Shown here: in pieces, positions 12,007 to 22,558 of the stretch
How the letters are laid out: each line of letters starts with the position of its first letter
How positions within the stretch are numbered: position 1 is the stretch's first letter
Origin: Asterella californica
Taxonomy: Eukaryota; Streptophyta; Marchantiopsida; Marchantiales; Aytoniaceae
Length of the DNA: 64,000 nucleotides
Reading direction: 5' to 3'
NCBI GenBank assembly: GCA_036924285.1
Contig: JAYKYS010000008.1
Location: 24,351,001 to 24,415,000, forward strand
The notes under the pieces: model-generated
The model's database searches: none
What the model was told of the DNA's origin: nothing
The model's input: only the letters and a program-made list of their open reading frames with translations
Translations under genes and position numbers: made by a program

Positions 12007-12932
12007 CAGTTATTTACTTGACAGGCGCAAATACTTGCTTGTCATGCCTCGTGCGCGAGAAACTGAACTTGACAAGATTTTATACTGGCTACAAACAGTC
12101 TGCGACTGCCAACATGGCGTTACAGTCTGACATGGGAGCCAGCACATGTTAAGGGTGACATGACACGAACTGTGATTGCGTGACGAGGAGTTTCGATTTA
12201 TGTTTAGGGTGACATGGAACTGACCTAGAGTGCGTGACAAGAAGTCACTATTCAGGCGCGGCACGATCGATTGTGCGGATGAACGAAGACGAAGATGAAC
12301 GATAGACGATGAGTGAACATCGGGTGCTGGGCATGAACATGTTCATTGGATTTAGGCGCAGTATGCCAAGCACGAGAAGGCTGGATGGAGCACGGTGATG
12401 GCTTGCATTGTTTACTGCAGTTTGCTGTCAATAGATGATCAAATTGTCAATGTTTAAGGTCGTGCTAGTCCGCGATCGATGGAGCGCGGTGGTGGCTTCC
12501 ATTGTTTACTGACTCTGCAGTCAATCAATGATCGAATTTGGAGAGTTTAGGGTCGTGCTAGTCCGTGTTTGAGGCAGCAAGGTGACTTTCATTCAGACTT
12601 TCATTCATTGCTCTTAGAATCGACTCTCCTTTCGGCTCTTCCTCACTGCTGTTTGATTCGACTCTCTTTCACTGACAGTGCACTCCGCGTCTCATTTCAC
12701 TTGTCTAAATGTCCAGTCAGCATACGTTCTTAACCACGCACCTGCCTTAATGTCCTATCAGCATGTATTCTTAGCCATGCACTCAGAGACGTGACCACGT
12801 CAGACTGTAACGCCATGTAGGCAGTCGTCGACTGTTTGTAGCCGGTAAGAGGTCTTGTCAAGTTCGGTTTATCGCGCGCGAGGTCTAACAAGCAAGTATT
12901 TGCGTGGATAGGGCTTGTCAAGTAAATAACTG
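12007..12932. mobile_element. Non-autonomous Mutator-like element (MULE) with long TIRs
   Basis: The element is 926 bp. It starts CAGTTATTTACTTGACA and ends with the reverse complement of this. The inverted repeats extend about 140-160 bp (12007-12150 against 12790-12932) with scattered mismatches, and exact 9-bp duplications (AATTTTTTC) flank it. There is no transposase frame inside, so it would depend on a transposase supplied in trans. The interior holds a two-copy tandem repeat of about 90 bp (12383-12560, GGTCGTGCTAGTCCG in each copy) and a repeat of about 50 bp near 12715-12775 inside the right arm. Long TIRs plus a 9-bp TSD fit MULEs better than hAT (8 bp) or Tourist (3 bp) elements. 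Confidence 0.88.
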
Positions 12933-12941
12933 AATTTTTTC
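12933..12941 (+). other. 9-bp target site duplication, right (AATTTTTTC)
   Basis: Exact copy of 11998-12006 at the outer edge of the right terminal inverted repeat. Confidence 0.9.
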
Positions 12942-13364
12942 ATGTCATTTGTGAGTAAAATAATAAATTATTATTTATTTATTTTTTAAATATTAAAATT
13001 TTATTTCACATCAAAATATCACTTTTGAACTTTTTAAGTTTTTTTTACTTTAAAACTTATAAAATATATATAATACCTTGTTTTTATAAAAATAAGCTTC
13101 GAAATTTTCCTTTCTGGAATGAATATTTTATTTTATTTTATTCTCATCTATGTTTAATGAAATTAAATAATCAACTCCTCGAGACATGTGGAAGTTCCTT
13201 GTTGTCTAGTTACGTCAGTTTGTCTCAGACCGTGAAGATCTATAATCATCTTCCTGGTCATTTCATTCCACGCAATTTGTTCTTTTTCAATCACGCTTAT
13301 TATTTGAATTCATCATAGTTACGAACAGATTTATCTCACTGATTATATATTTGAGAGGAACTAT

Positions 13365-13830
13365 AACCCATAATTGTTTATTACAGGTTCCACTCAAATA
13401 TAGATATCATTTCGTATCTTTCTCCATTAACCTCTTACAGCTCCAAACCCTAATGTGTATCTTCTCTTCATAATCTTTTCTATAAACCCATAATTGGTTT
13501 TACAGATTCCACTCAAATATAGATATCATTTCAGTATCTTTCTCCAGTAATCCTCTTATAGCTCCAAACCCTAATGTTGTATCTTCTCTCCATAATCTTT
13601 TCTATAACCCATAATTGTTTGTTACATGTTCCACTCAAATATAAATATCATTTTCGTACCTTTCTCCAATAATCCTCTTACAGCTCCAAACCCTAAGTTG
13701 TATCTTCTCTCCATAATCTTTTCTATAACCCATAATTGTTTGTTACAGGTTCCACTCAAACATAGATATCATTTGAGTATTTTTCTCCAGTAATCTCTTA
13801 CATCTCCAAATCCTAATGTTGTAAGCTAAA
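13365..13830. repeat. Tandem repeat of about 117 bp, four copies
   Basis: Each unit contains CCATAATTG..TTACAGGTTCC, ACTCAAATATAGATATCATTT, TCTTTCTCCA.TAATCCTCTTA, the telomere-like CTCCAAACCCTAATGTT and TATCTTCTC.CATAATC. Units start near 13369, 13487, 13604 and 13728. The copies are close to each other, so the array is younger than the 1-2 kb satellite. No coding frame is conserved. Confidence 0.85.
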
Positions 13831-13859
13831 TCAAAATTTGATGTTGTGCATTATCACTC

Positions 13860-14930
13860 CAAAGACGCTCATAAAGATAAAAATGAGTTTTTTAACACAA
13901 TTTTTCAATCTTCATTTTCATTGCACCAAGTGATAGAGCTCATTGTTAGCTTCTCATGGGTATTTCATTTATCTCATTTGGACGTTTAATGACAAATCTA
14001 TGAGGTTTGAAAGATGAGAGGAAATCAAGCTAAACCTTAGCTTATCGATGCTGACTGGGTATTTGCGGTTCCTGGCGCTAAACTAAGGGCACAAGGGGGC
14101 TGTTTGGTCATTATCTGTGCAAAACTGACATATTTTGATCTGACGTAAAGGGACAGCTTTGAGGATTAGCTTGTTCTTGAAATCTGTCGATGGATAGTTT
14201 GAGAGATTGGGAGATCAAATGCATGCGCACAAGGTGTCATTAAGTTCAGATCTATGCAAGCTATGTGCTGGTTAAGACGGTTCATGAAGAGGTGGACTGT
14301 GTTGTGTGCTTTGGAAGAAATTGAGACATAGAGAAGAAAAGTTAGAGTGCTTCAATGACCTACGAAGGAGAGTGAGACTTCAAGCCGTTCCAAACTTGCT
14401 GTCCTTGGATCCATCAAGATCAAAACACCGAGTTATACAGAAAACTGAAGATATTTTGAAGTTTCATCCGGTGGTTTAGGAGTTATGAGAGAAATTGACT
14501 CGTAGGGAGATGTTTATGTCATATTTTGTTCACTTGCGACATGAGGTTAGGTTGTTCTTCACGATCGATGGATCAAGCTCTTCGTTCTTGATGCATATGT
14601 CATCGAAGAGTCTTTATCTACGCATAAGAGAAGATTGTATGTAGATCGGATTGTTGGGTTGTGCATGGTGAGTGAAGTTGGGCAGCAAAAAAATGATTTT
14701 ACGTCAATTTTTTTGCTTATTGTGATCAAATTTCTCATCGTTGTTGTGAAAGGAACAACCAAACTATTTGTTTGGAGTGTCGTTGGAATCAAAGTAGCTA
14801 GACCAACCTACCAGAGAAGACGGATCTGAGAAGTTCATTTTGCAATTGTACGTGGTTTTAAGTCGCATGGAAGAGGTTTTGATAGTTTTGTCATACACAT
14901 GGATGTGAGAGATTAGATCCAGATATCATG
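13860..14930 (-). repeat. Dispersed repeat R3, copy a (inverted relative to the other two)
   Basis: The reverse complement of this stretch matches 62300-63343 over most of its length and 55583-56345 over its first part. Shared landmarks are CTGACTGGGTATTTGCG and GGTTGTTCTTC.CGATC, and a sequence of ATCTACGCATA.GAGAAGA type. Identity is lower than within the R3 tandem array, so the insertion is old. The short open frames here are not conserved among the copies. The unit may be an LTR or an internal part of an unrecognised retroelement. Confidence 0.7.
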
Positions 14931-15526
14931 TACGAGCATTATGTAACTGTACTTTCTCTAAGGAGAGGGACAGGTTCCTCAGATTCTTATGTTAGAAACC
15001 ATGTCAAGGGTCTCTTTCCCTCCTCCTCCATGGATCCTGCTTGACTATCATGATAGATTTGTATTTCATCCATAAGGGGGTTGAATGTGGTTGTTACAGA
15101 TTTGATAATTGACTCCAGTGTATGTCAAGCGACACTTATTCTAGGACATGTTATCATTGTGCCCAGCACTTCAAAGACTGATTGAGAGAACGAATGAAAT
15201 GACACAGATTGTGCCCTTGTGCTTTAGAACCCCGCACAAGGGGAATCTAGTGTACACTACATTCAAACAGATTTACAAACTGTCATGTGCCGTCCATGTT
15301 AAGACCATCTCTAGTTTAAATAGGGGCCACGGTACTCCAGCGGAGCTTACCAAACCATCTGCTGAACCTTTTTCTCAAAATCGCGACACTGATGCATTCC
15401 ATGTTTCACAAGATTGGAGTAGGGACATTCAACTCGTCTCTCGCTTTCGTGGGAGAGGACAGGAAGAGAATACAGAACTTGAGATTTGTGCTTCCGTCGC
15501 ACTGTCGTGATTTAACCCTGAAAGCG
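14930..15526. other. No recognised gene; open frame without known domain
   Basis: A plus-strand frame at 15148-15510 and an overlapping one at 15392-15793 are open, but their products match nothing I recognise. The second runs into repeat Y, where the other copies do not keep the same frame. I treat them as non-coding. Confidence 0.4.
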
Positions 15527-16488
15527 TCTAATGTGTTCCTTGTAAAAGCTATGAGCAGCAAACACCCTCCGGAAACAGTGCTTCTGGAAAGTAGTCACAA
15601 CATGACAGGGAAGCCTAACCACTCGGAGAACTGTGCATTCACTGCGCAGGTGCATTGTGAAGAACTGAACATCGAGATAGAACCTTGGAGCCGTCCTTTG
15701 TTTCCCGGACTATGGCTAGAGTTGATCCGCTTTTTACCTCCACTTCAGTGGTTTCACTTGTACAAGCGATCGGACGCTTCTTCGATCGGATAATTTTCAG
15801 TCAACAAAGATCGATGCATGAGCGAATGCACTTAGGGATAGAAATATCAGTTCTGTCACTCTATGCACATATTCTTGTCACTGCTCATGGCACTTCATGT
15901 GCTTGATTATCATTAATTACCGCTAGAACAGAAGGTAAACCCCGAGAGGTATGTCAGTAAGAGATCCTCGTCCGCTGTTTCACTCGGACCTTCTATGTTT
16001 TCGATGGACCGTCTATGGTTCGAAGACTGTGCGACTTCTGTCCAGACCTGGAGGAGGTATGGACAAGCTCCCAAGGGCATTTTCGGCGCTTCCAATGCTT
16101 CGTATTTAATCGTCGTCTTGTGGACGGAAACTTCCGTGCTGTTGCTGCCGACTGCATCAGATAAGAGTTCATCGTGACGGGTGTAACTGGAAGACTACTT
16201 CAGTTTCACGAGGCCTGTCTTTGATACTTCAACTAGTATGGAATTGAAGCACATGTACATGTTTCTGAAGCCTCATTAATAATGTGGACTACAAGCCAGA
16301 TCATAAGAAGTCCGGACTAGTCTGGTCCTCGGCTTGGGAACTTCACGTCAGGGGTTGGTTGGACTGTGATACTTATGTCGTCCAGGTAGTCTTCCCATGG
16401 TAGACTCGTATATCCACGAGCGGGAAATGTCAGGGGGTTGTCTCATCCTTTTACTTAAGAAAGACTGAGCACGAGGAAAACTGTGAAG
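15527..16488. repeat. Dispersed repeat Y, copy 1
   Basis: The stretch from GTCTAATGTGTTCCTTGTAA to ACTGTGAAGAAC is repeated in direct orientation at 17590-18619 with high identity. Copy 2 has an extra segment of about 57 bp near 18144-18200 (CATCCGTTGGCTATTCATT), part of which recurs in inverted orientation near 49331-49379. Open frames in Y differ between copies by frameshifting indels, so a protein is not supported. Confidence 0.85.
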
Positions 16489-17337
16489 AACGAGATGATA
16501 TTTTGTACATAAAAAGATGATAGATAATGTCCTAGTGTAACATGAGAAATCTACAATAAATCACAGAAATTGTTCAAATTGATGGTGGTGATACTAAATT
16601 AAATTCTAATATGAGTGTAAGCTGAGCGAGCTGTTAAAGTATATAATTCACCTTCTATTTGATTCTGATTACACACATCCTAGAGAACCGAGCGGATCCA
16701 TATGCATCAAGACTCCACCGTTTCCTTGTTTCAGAAAGGACTTTCATCCATCTCCTTTCTTCAGTGAAAAACTTACAAGAGTTGTACCGAAATCTCACAA
16801 TCTGTTCTTAGAAGGAAAGGAGATAGAAGTTCCCATGTAGTCTGGTTTGTATTATACAATCATGAATTAACCTCCACTAAGTAAAACGCCATTCGGGCTT
16901 GACATTCGGGCTTGATAACTGTCCATAAACCTTGGCTTATACTAGTTTACTAAAAGCAAGTGCTTCCTATCTCCATTCTAACAGGAAAATCCTCATTCGT
17001 TGATTAATTCACAATATCTGATTCAGCAAATCAACTTGTTCCTCGTGAAGAGATGAGAGTTTCACGATGGATTCTGGAAGGAGGAAATGATTGAACTCTG
17101 GTGACATATATTTGAGTTAGAACGCAACTTCTACTTCCAAAGCAGAAAACTGATCTTTGCAAGCAAGAATGGGGCAAGGAGTTTGCAGTTTCAACCCTGG
17201 GCATTTCATAATGAATAAAGATCTTTTGGATATCTTCTATACTTTTCAAGGCGGTTTTGGATACTTTCGATCCCCAGACTGATACTCTGTATAAAATCAT
17301 CAACAACTAGAGATTTCTAAAGATTTTAAAGAGAGTC
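16489..17337. repeat. Dispersed repeat X, copy 2 (contiguous form)
   Basis: It starts exactly at the end of Y copy 1 (..GAAGAAC|GAGATGATATTTTG) and runs without interruption through the two blocks that are separated in X copy 1. Because Y copy 2 continues past GAAGAAC into different sequence, X2 looks like an insertion or a recombination junction placed at the end of Y. Confidence 0.8.
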
Positions 17338-17751
17338 TAAACACTGTGCTCTTCCTTGGCACTGTTTTTACTAGACGCTTTCCAGAGTCTAATGTGTTCC
17401 TTGTAAAAGCCATGAGCAGCAAACACCCTCCGGAAACAGTGCTTCTGGAAAGTAGTCACAACGTGACAGGAAGCCTAACGACTCGGAGAACTGTGCATTC
17501 ACTGCGCAGGTGCATTGTGAAGAACTGAACATCCAGATAGAACCTAACACTGTGCTCTTCCTTGGCACTGTTTCTACTATACGCTTTCGAGAGTCTCATG
17601 CGTTCCTTGTAAAAGCCATGAGCAGCAAACACCCTCCGGAAACAGTGCTTCTGGAAAGTAGTCACAACATGACAGGCAAGCCTAACCACTCGGAGAACTG
17701 TGCATTCACTGCGCAGGTGCATCGTGAAGAACTGAACATCGAGATAGAACC
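17338..17751. repeat. 207-bp tandem duplication
   Basis: Two adjacent units start at 17338 and 17545, each beginning TAACACTGTGCTCTTCC and ending GATAGAACC. The second unit continues into Y copy 2. The first therefore represents a partial extra copy of the Y start. The units differ at only a few positions, so the duplication is recent. Confidence 0.9.
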
Positions 17752-18619
17752 TTGGAGACCGTCCTTTGTTTCCCGGACTATGGCTAGAGTTGATCCCCTT
17801 TTTACCTCCACTTCAATGGTTTCACTTGTACAAGCGATCGGACGATTCTTCGATCGGATAATTTTCAGTCAACAATGATCGATGCATGAGCGAATGCACT
17901 TAGTTATAGGAATATCAGTCTGTCACTCTATGCACATATTCTTGTCACTGCTCATGGCACTTTATGTGCTTGATTATCATTAATTACGGCCAGAACAGAA
18001 GGTAAACCCCGAAAGGTATGTCAGTAAGAGATCCTCGTCCGCTGTTTTTTCACTCGGACCTTCTATGGTTCGAGGACTGTGCGACTTCTGAAGATCGTCG
18101 ACCTCCAGACCTGGAGGAGGTATGGACAAGCTCCCAAGGGCATTGGCTTGATGGGATCTTTCCATCCGTTGGCTATTCATTGCGTCGCGTGTTTCGTCAT
18201 TTGCGGCGCTTCCAATGCTTCGTATTTAATCGTCGTTTTGTGGATGGAAACTTCCGTGCTGTTGCTGCCGACCGCATCAGATAAGAGTTCATCGTGACGG
18301 GTGTAACTGGAAGACTGTTTGTATTCTACTTGAGTTTCACGAGGCCTGTCTTTGATACTTGAACTAGTATGGAATTGAAGCACATGTACATGTTTCTGAA
18401 GCCTCAAGAATAATGTGGACTACAAGCCAGATCATAAGAAGTCCGGATTAGTCTGGTCCTCGGCTTGGGAACTTCACGTCAGGGGTTGGTTGGACTGTGA
18501 TACTTGTCCAGGTAGTCTTCCCATGGTAGACTCGTATATCCACGAGCGGGAAATGTCAGGGGGTTGTCTCATCCTTTTACTTAAGAAAGACTGATCACGA
18601 GGGGAACTGTGAAGAACAC
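17590..18619. repeat. Dispersed repeat Y, copy 2
   Basis: Direct repeat of 15527-16488 with small indels and the extra segment of about 57 bp near 18144-18200. With X2 and the 207-bp duplication it forms a Y1-X2-partial Y-Y2 arrangement, best explained by unequal exchange between repeats. Confidence 0.85.
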
Positions 18620-19139
18620 TCCGACTTGTGGAAAATAGAATTGTTGTTACATACACTGTCAGGATGCAGTTAGAATCGTTGAAGTGCAGAAGCAGAGTCG
18701 TGGCAGATTCCCTTATCACCGTCATCGAGCCCAGATTTCCTGAACAGATGAATCTCCACGTGTTCTCGACTGCGGTCTGCTATAGTCAATCAACATTGAG
18801 CGGAAGTTCAGAAGCAAAGGCAAAGCTAGTAGCCTCACGAGAATTCATCCAATCTACGATTGATCATAGCTGCCCGATTTAGAACTAGAAGCCAAAGTTT
18901 AGAAACTTCTCTCGTCCATCCTTCCACAGTCAAAGTCCGAAGGCATTGAGCATCAGACTTACTATCCGATTAATATCTATATGAGTCCTATGCAGGGACC
19001 GGTGAAGAGATATCAAGCAGTTTTGGCTCATGGAACACGAGAGTTGATACGAATGACCATCTGACGAAAGGTGGGACTTTTCTTGTGTCACTCACTTGAC
19101 CGCAAGCTTTTGAGGTTTTCGTCTCGGTTGACTTGAAGT
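18620..19139. other. No gene seen
   Basis: Mixed-composition DNA with short open frames on both strands (for example plus 18628-18882) and no recognisable domain, repeat partner or RNA structure in the window. Confidence 0.4.
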
Positions 19140-19183
19140 CTAGCATATCTAAAGCTAGACTCACTAGCTTTTAGATATGCTCG
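19140..19183. repeat. Inverted repeat of about 18 bp (hairpin)
   Basis: AGCATATCTAAAGCTAG faces CTAGCTTTTAGATATGCT across a 5-nt loop, with a single-base bulge. It is isolated and not related to the 1-11 kb hairpin family. Confidence 0.75.
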
Positions 19184-19440
19184 AAAGCAAAGCCAAGCCA
19201 AGCACACGAGTCTTGCCAGTTAGCCACCCGCTGCGCCGTCATAGATCGTTCATATTCGTATCGATCACGAGACCACAAAGCAGCATTGAGAACTCAGATG
19301 CGGCGAATTGGTCTTGCTTCATGGCTGCCAAAGGCAAAGCCAGTGCATGCCGCTCCCAGGAGCCGCATAGACGATAGAAGTTCCATTGAACTGGACCTCG
19401 ACGCTGCTCCAAGAGTACACTACACAAGAGTCCACAAGCA

Positions 19441-19597
19441 TGAACTATCAAGTTTCAGCCACCAGACGAATGGAAAGCGATAATTTGAATCCACTGGGCC
19501 ACATCAGCATCCCTCCGTAAACTATCAAGTTTCAGCCACCAGACGAATGGAAAGCGCTAATTTGAATCCACTAGGCCACATCAGCATTCCTCCCTAG
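19441..19597. repeat. Two-copy tandem repeat of about 75 bp
   Basis: The segment AACTATCAAGTTTCAGCCAC to CACATCAGCAT.CCTCC occurs twice in succession with a few substitutions. Confidence 0.85.
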
Positions 19598-19599
19598 TC

Positions 19600-21870
19600 T
19601 AGTCTAGTCATCGTCCTTGTCCCTTAGCGTCAAGCTCGGGATGGACCTACGGTGGCGTGCTGATCGAGCCACGTCGAGTGCCAGACCAGCATGCAGATCA
19701 AACTCAATCCACCGTTGGTTTCAGTTTTCTGCGGTTCTTTTGGGGTGGTGAATTTCGACATGCTGTTCTTCATTGTCGACTGAGTTCGATTTAACCGAAC
19801 CAATCCGTTTTACTGAACCAAGATACAATTGTTTTTAAATCCTAAACTATTTATGAACTATTGTGTTAAAATTCTGCGAATCGAATTACTTTTCAATACA
19901 ACCGTTTTCTAAAGCTAGAACCAAAGAATTTTGAAGTGTTTGAAAGAATTATTTTTCGAATTATCAGTGAAAATTGTTCTGTATTCTTTTTTATTTTGAT
20001 TTTATTATATTTTAACATAATAATATAATATTCAGTTACAGTTTAAAATTTCTTAGTTTTATTATGATCAAAATGATTTCATCAAATTATATTAAATTTT
20101 TTAGACTATAGAACGAAATCACCTAAAGACCATCTACTGTGCGGATAATTTAAAAACTATTCATATGAAATAAAATATCAACTAAACCATTTCCCAACTG
20201 ACCCTGATTTGGATCAAACCGCCAAAATGGTTCTCTCGTATACGGTCCGATTCCGAGCCGAGCTAACTCCTGTCGCGACCACAGTACTGCATAACAACCT
20301 AACTGTATTACCGGTTTAGAGACGGAAGTAGGCGAGTTTCCATTGTTTTCCTTACATCCCGAACCAGACCCGAAACCGGAATTTTTGTCTTTTTCTGGCC
20401 GCACTAAGCAGCCGTATTAACCTGAAACGATATGTCGATGACGTGTCTTGTCAATCGAGACAGTTGACGAGAGGTTGCTATCACCATGTATATTAGCCTC
20501 TGCCGTCAAGCTATGTTAGATTCCTGCTAGTTTATTTTCCATTATGGTTGGTTATTACCAGGTGTAGGTGAATTGTATTTCGGCAGTTCGGGTTTTCTGG
20601 TTTGGTTCTTCACTTCAATAAGTCCGGCGAGCTGCCAGTCTTTGAATAATGGAGCTTCTGGGGGTCCGTTGTTCATGCCGTGTTATCGTGTTGTTATTCT
20701 CAGTCGTCTGGGAGCTAGTCACCGAAGGGAGTGTGTCTCTATTCGTTTACATTTTTTACTGGAAACAGCCACTCATTCCATCGCTGTTCTTTCTGTTCCT
20801 CTTCGATCAGGAAGGTGCTCTTGTTGATATCAAGGCGTGCCGATTCGTTTTATTTTCAACAGCGAGGTTTTAACAAGTTCTAGAGGAAAGACCACGGTGG
20901 ACCAGTGGAACTTTATTGCAAGTAAAAAACTTTACAATATTGACATTGCGCTCAGTTTTGCTACAGTTCTGCGCTACGCATATCGTTCTGTTGTCTTGCA
21001 TGTCTTGAAGGTACCTCGTCCATCGTTTCACTTGGGTCAAACAAGAAAAACTCAGAGACAGAAAAGAATGAAACCAATTCAGTGGGGACAGCTACAGATA
21101 CGGTACTTTCTGCTCGTCTAACCGAGGTGACGCAAAAGAAAGCACTGCATAACGACATGTACTCAGAAAATACACGCACGTTTTCAAACAGAGGGCATGC
21201 AGCGTCCATCCTGGAGGAAGATAAACTGAAGAAACGCTCTTCATCTTCCGGACTGACTGTATCAAAGTATTGTCTCCGAGGTTGATGATTAGTAAAAAAG
21301 ATAGTATCAATATCTCTCATAATGATTGTCTACGGGTGGATAATAGACTTCCAGAGTACCTTGCTCCCGGAGAGTACTTTCCAGATCGAATAATGGATCG
21401 CAGTGAAGTTCACAACATACTTCCGAGCGGGTGTCGGTACTTGTACTTGTTGAACTGCAACGCTCTTAGTGTTTATGGCACCGAGGAGAGTTCTTAGTGT
21501 TATGGCACCGAGGAGACTAAAAAGCTCGTCTCCGTCTGCGAGCATAGCATTAGTGATATTCTTCATGCAAGAACAATGATGAACCTTAGATTTATCTTTC
21601 ATACAGTAGTCAATGATATCCACGAAGGTATGAAGGCCTCTGTTATTAACCTTCTTCATGCACATCTTGGCCCCTAGTGGTCTATTGTTGTCTTTCTAAC
21701 CTAGGACGGTAATGAGTCTTGACACCTATAGGACTCGTGGCTCGTAAACATAGCACTCCTTGGATGTGGATATGCAACAATACCCCCCTCTCTCTTTTGA
21801 CAGAGATTAGACCACTGTCACATTCATGTTGTACAAAAGCGCATAATGGGTCCCAACAACCGAGATCAAG
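19600..21870. other. No recognised gene; small tandem repeat at 21463-21513
   Basis: AACCGAACC/GGTTCGG-like motifs are scattered at about 19780-19830 and 20200-20370, as often in plant intergenic repeats. Several open frames (plus 20573-20827, minus 20961-21320, minus 21330-21665) have no recognisable domain and overlap each other. At 21463-21513 a unit of about 28 bp, CTCTTAGTGTT.ATGGCACC, is duplicated. The right end of this stretch is the insertion target of element 1. Confidence 0.5.
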
Positions 21871-21874
21871 ATCT

Positions 21875-21878
21875 CCTC
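21875..21878 (+). other. 4-bp target site duplication of element 1, left (CCTC)
   Basis: CCTC precedes TGTCGTGCGC at the 3' (left) end of the element. The same CCTC follows ..ACGTGACA at 31801-31804. Confidence 0.8.
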
Positions 21879-21985
21879 TGTCGTGCGCATACACATCGCT
21901 ACACAACATACATCGCTGTCAGAGGTACACCACACATACACATAACACATGGACGATGTCATACACATACACAAGTGTACCACAA
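21879..21985 (-). repeat. Terminal repeat A2 of element 1 (107 bp)
   Basis: It is identical to A1 (22280-22386) except for one G/A difference. On the coding strand it begins TTGTGGTACACTTGTG and ends GCGCACGACA, and it forms the outermost 3' end of the element. It has no counterpart at the 5' end. Confidence 0.9.
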
Positions 21986-22277
21986 TAATCTGAATACAGA
22001 GATTACCATCTCCAACACCACAACAAGGATTACTCACAAACGGTCAAGCCAAACCCACTCTAAACACGAAGAGAATCCGGGTTACACTCAACTAGACTAT
22101 CCACCATAGCCTGGAGCTTGAAGGCTCAACTCAAAGAACTAAGGCCTCCAAGCCCTACCTGCGAAGTTTATCCCTAGTGGGCTCTCCCCAACTCGCCCTA
22201 ACGGCACTAACGGCCTTACCGGGATGCGCCACTTCGCACTCGGTCAACCTAGCCGAGGGGTCCAAACTGACGTGACA
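21986..22277 (-). repeat. Terminal repeat B2 of element 1 (292 bp)
   Basis: It matches B1 at 31509-31800 with two transitions in 292 bp. On the coding strand it begins TGTCACGTCAG. It lies between A1 and A2, separated from A1 by the dinucleotide at 22278-22279. Confidence 0.95.
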
Positions 22278-22279
22278 GC

Positions 22280-22386
22280 TGTCGTGCACATACACATCGC
22301 TACACAACATACATCGCTGTCAGAGGTACACCACACATACACATAACACATGGACGATGTCATACACATACACAAGTGTACCACAA
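22280..22386 (-). repeat. Terminal repeat A1 of element 1 (107 bp)
   Basis: Copy of A2 lying just downstream (coding sense) of the polypurine tract. The A1/B2 junction reads GACA-gc-TGTC on the coding strand, which is what the tail and head of the element would give if joined, as in a two-ended circle junction. Confidence 0.9.
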
Positions 22387-22400
22387 TAGCCCCCCTAACT
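22387..22400 (-). promoter_or_regulatory. Polypurine tract of element 1
   Basis: The coding strand reads AGTTAGGGGGGCTA directly before A1, the position and composition expected for the plus-strand primer of an LTR-type element. Element 2 has AGTTAGGGAGCGA at the equivalent place. Confidence 0.75.
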
Positions 22401-22558
22401 GGCGGTTAGGTCCCTCTAATTCCAGATAGCTCCATATCCCAACTACGTGATACACACCTTCATGGGTGCAAGGATCAAGAGGCCGGGTGCTACATTGCTC
22501 CATCGTTAGTCGCCTGTCTGCAATCCATACCACGCAAAGATCTAATCAACTATCTCCG

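Noticed and set aside
15148..15906. Protein-coding gene across repeat Y
   Set aside because: The other Y copy does not keep the frame; indels are not in multiples of three.
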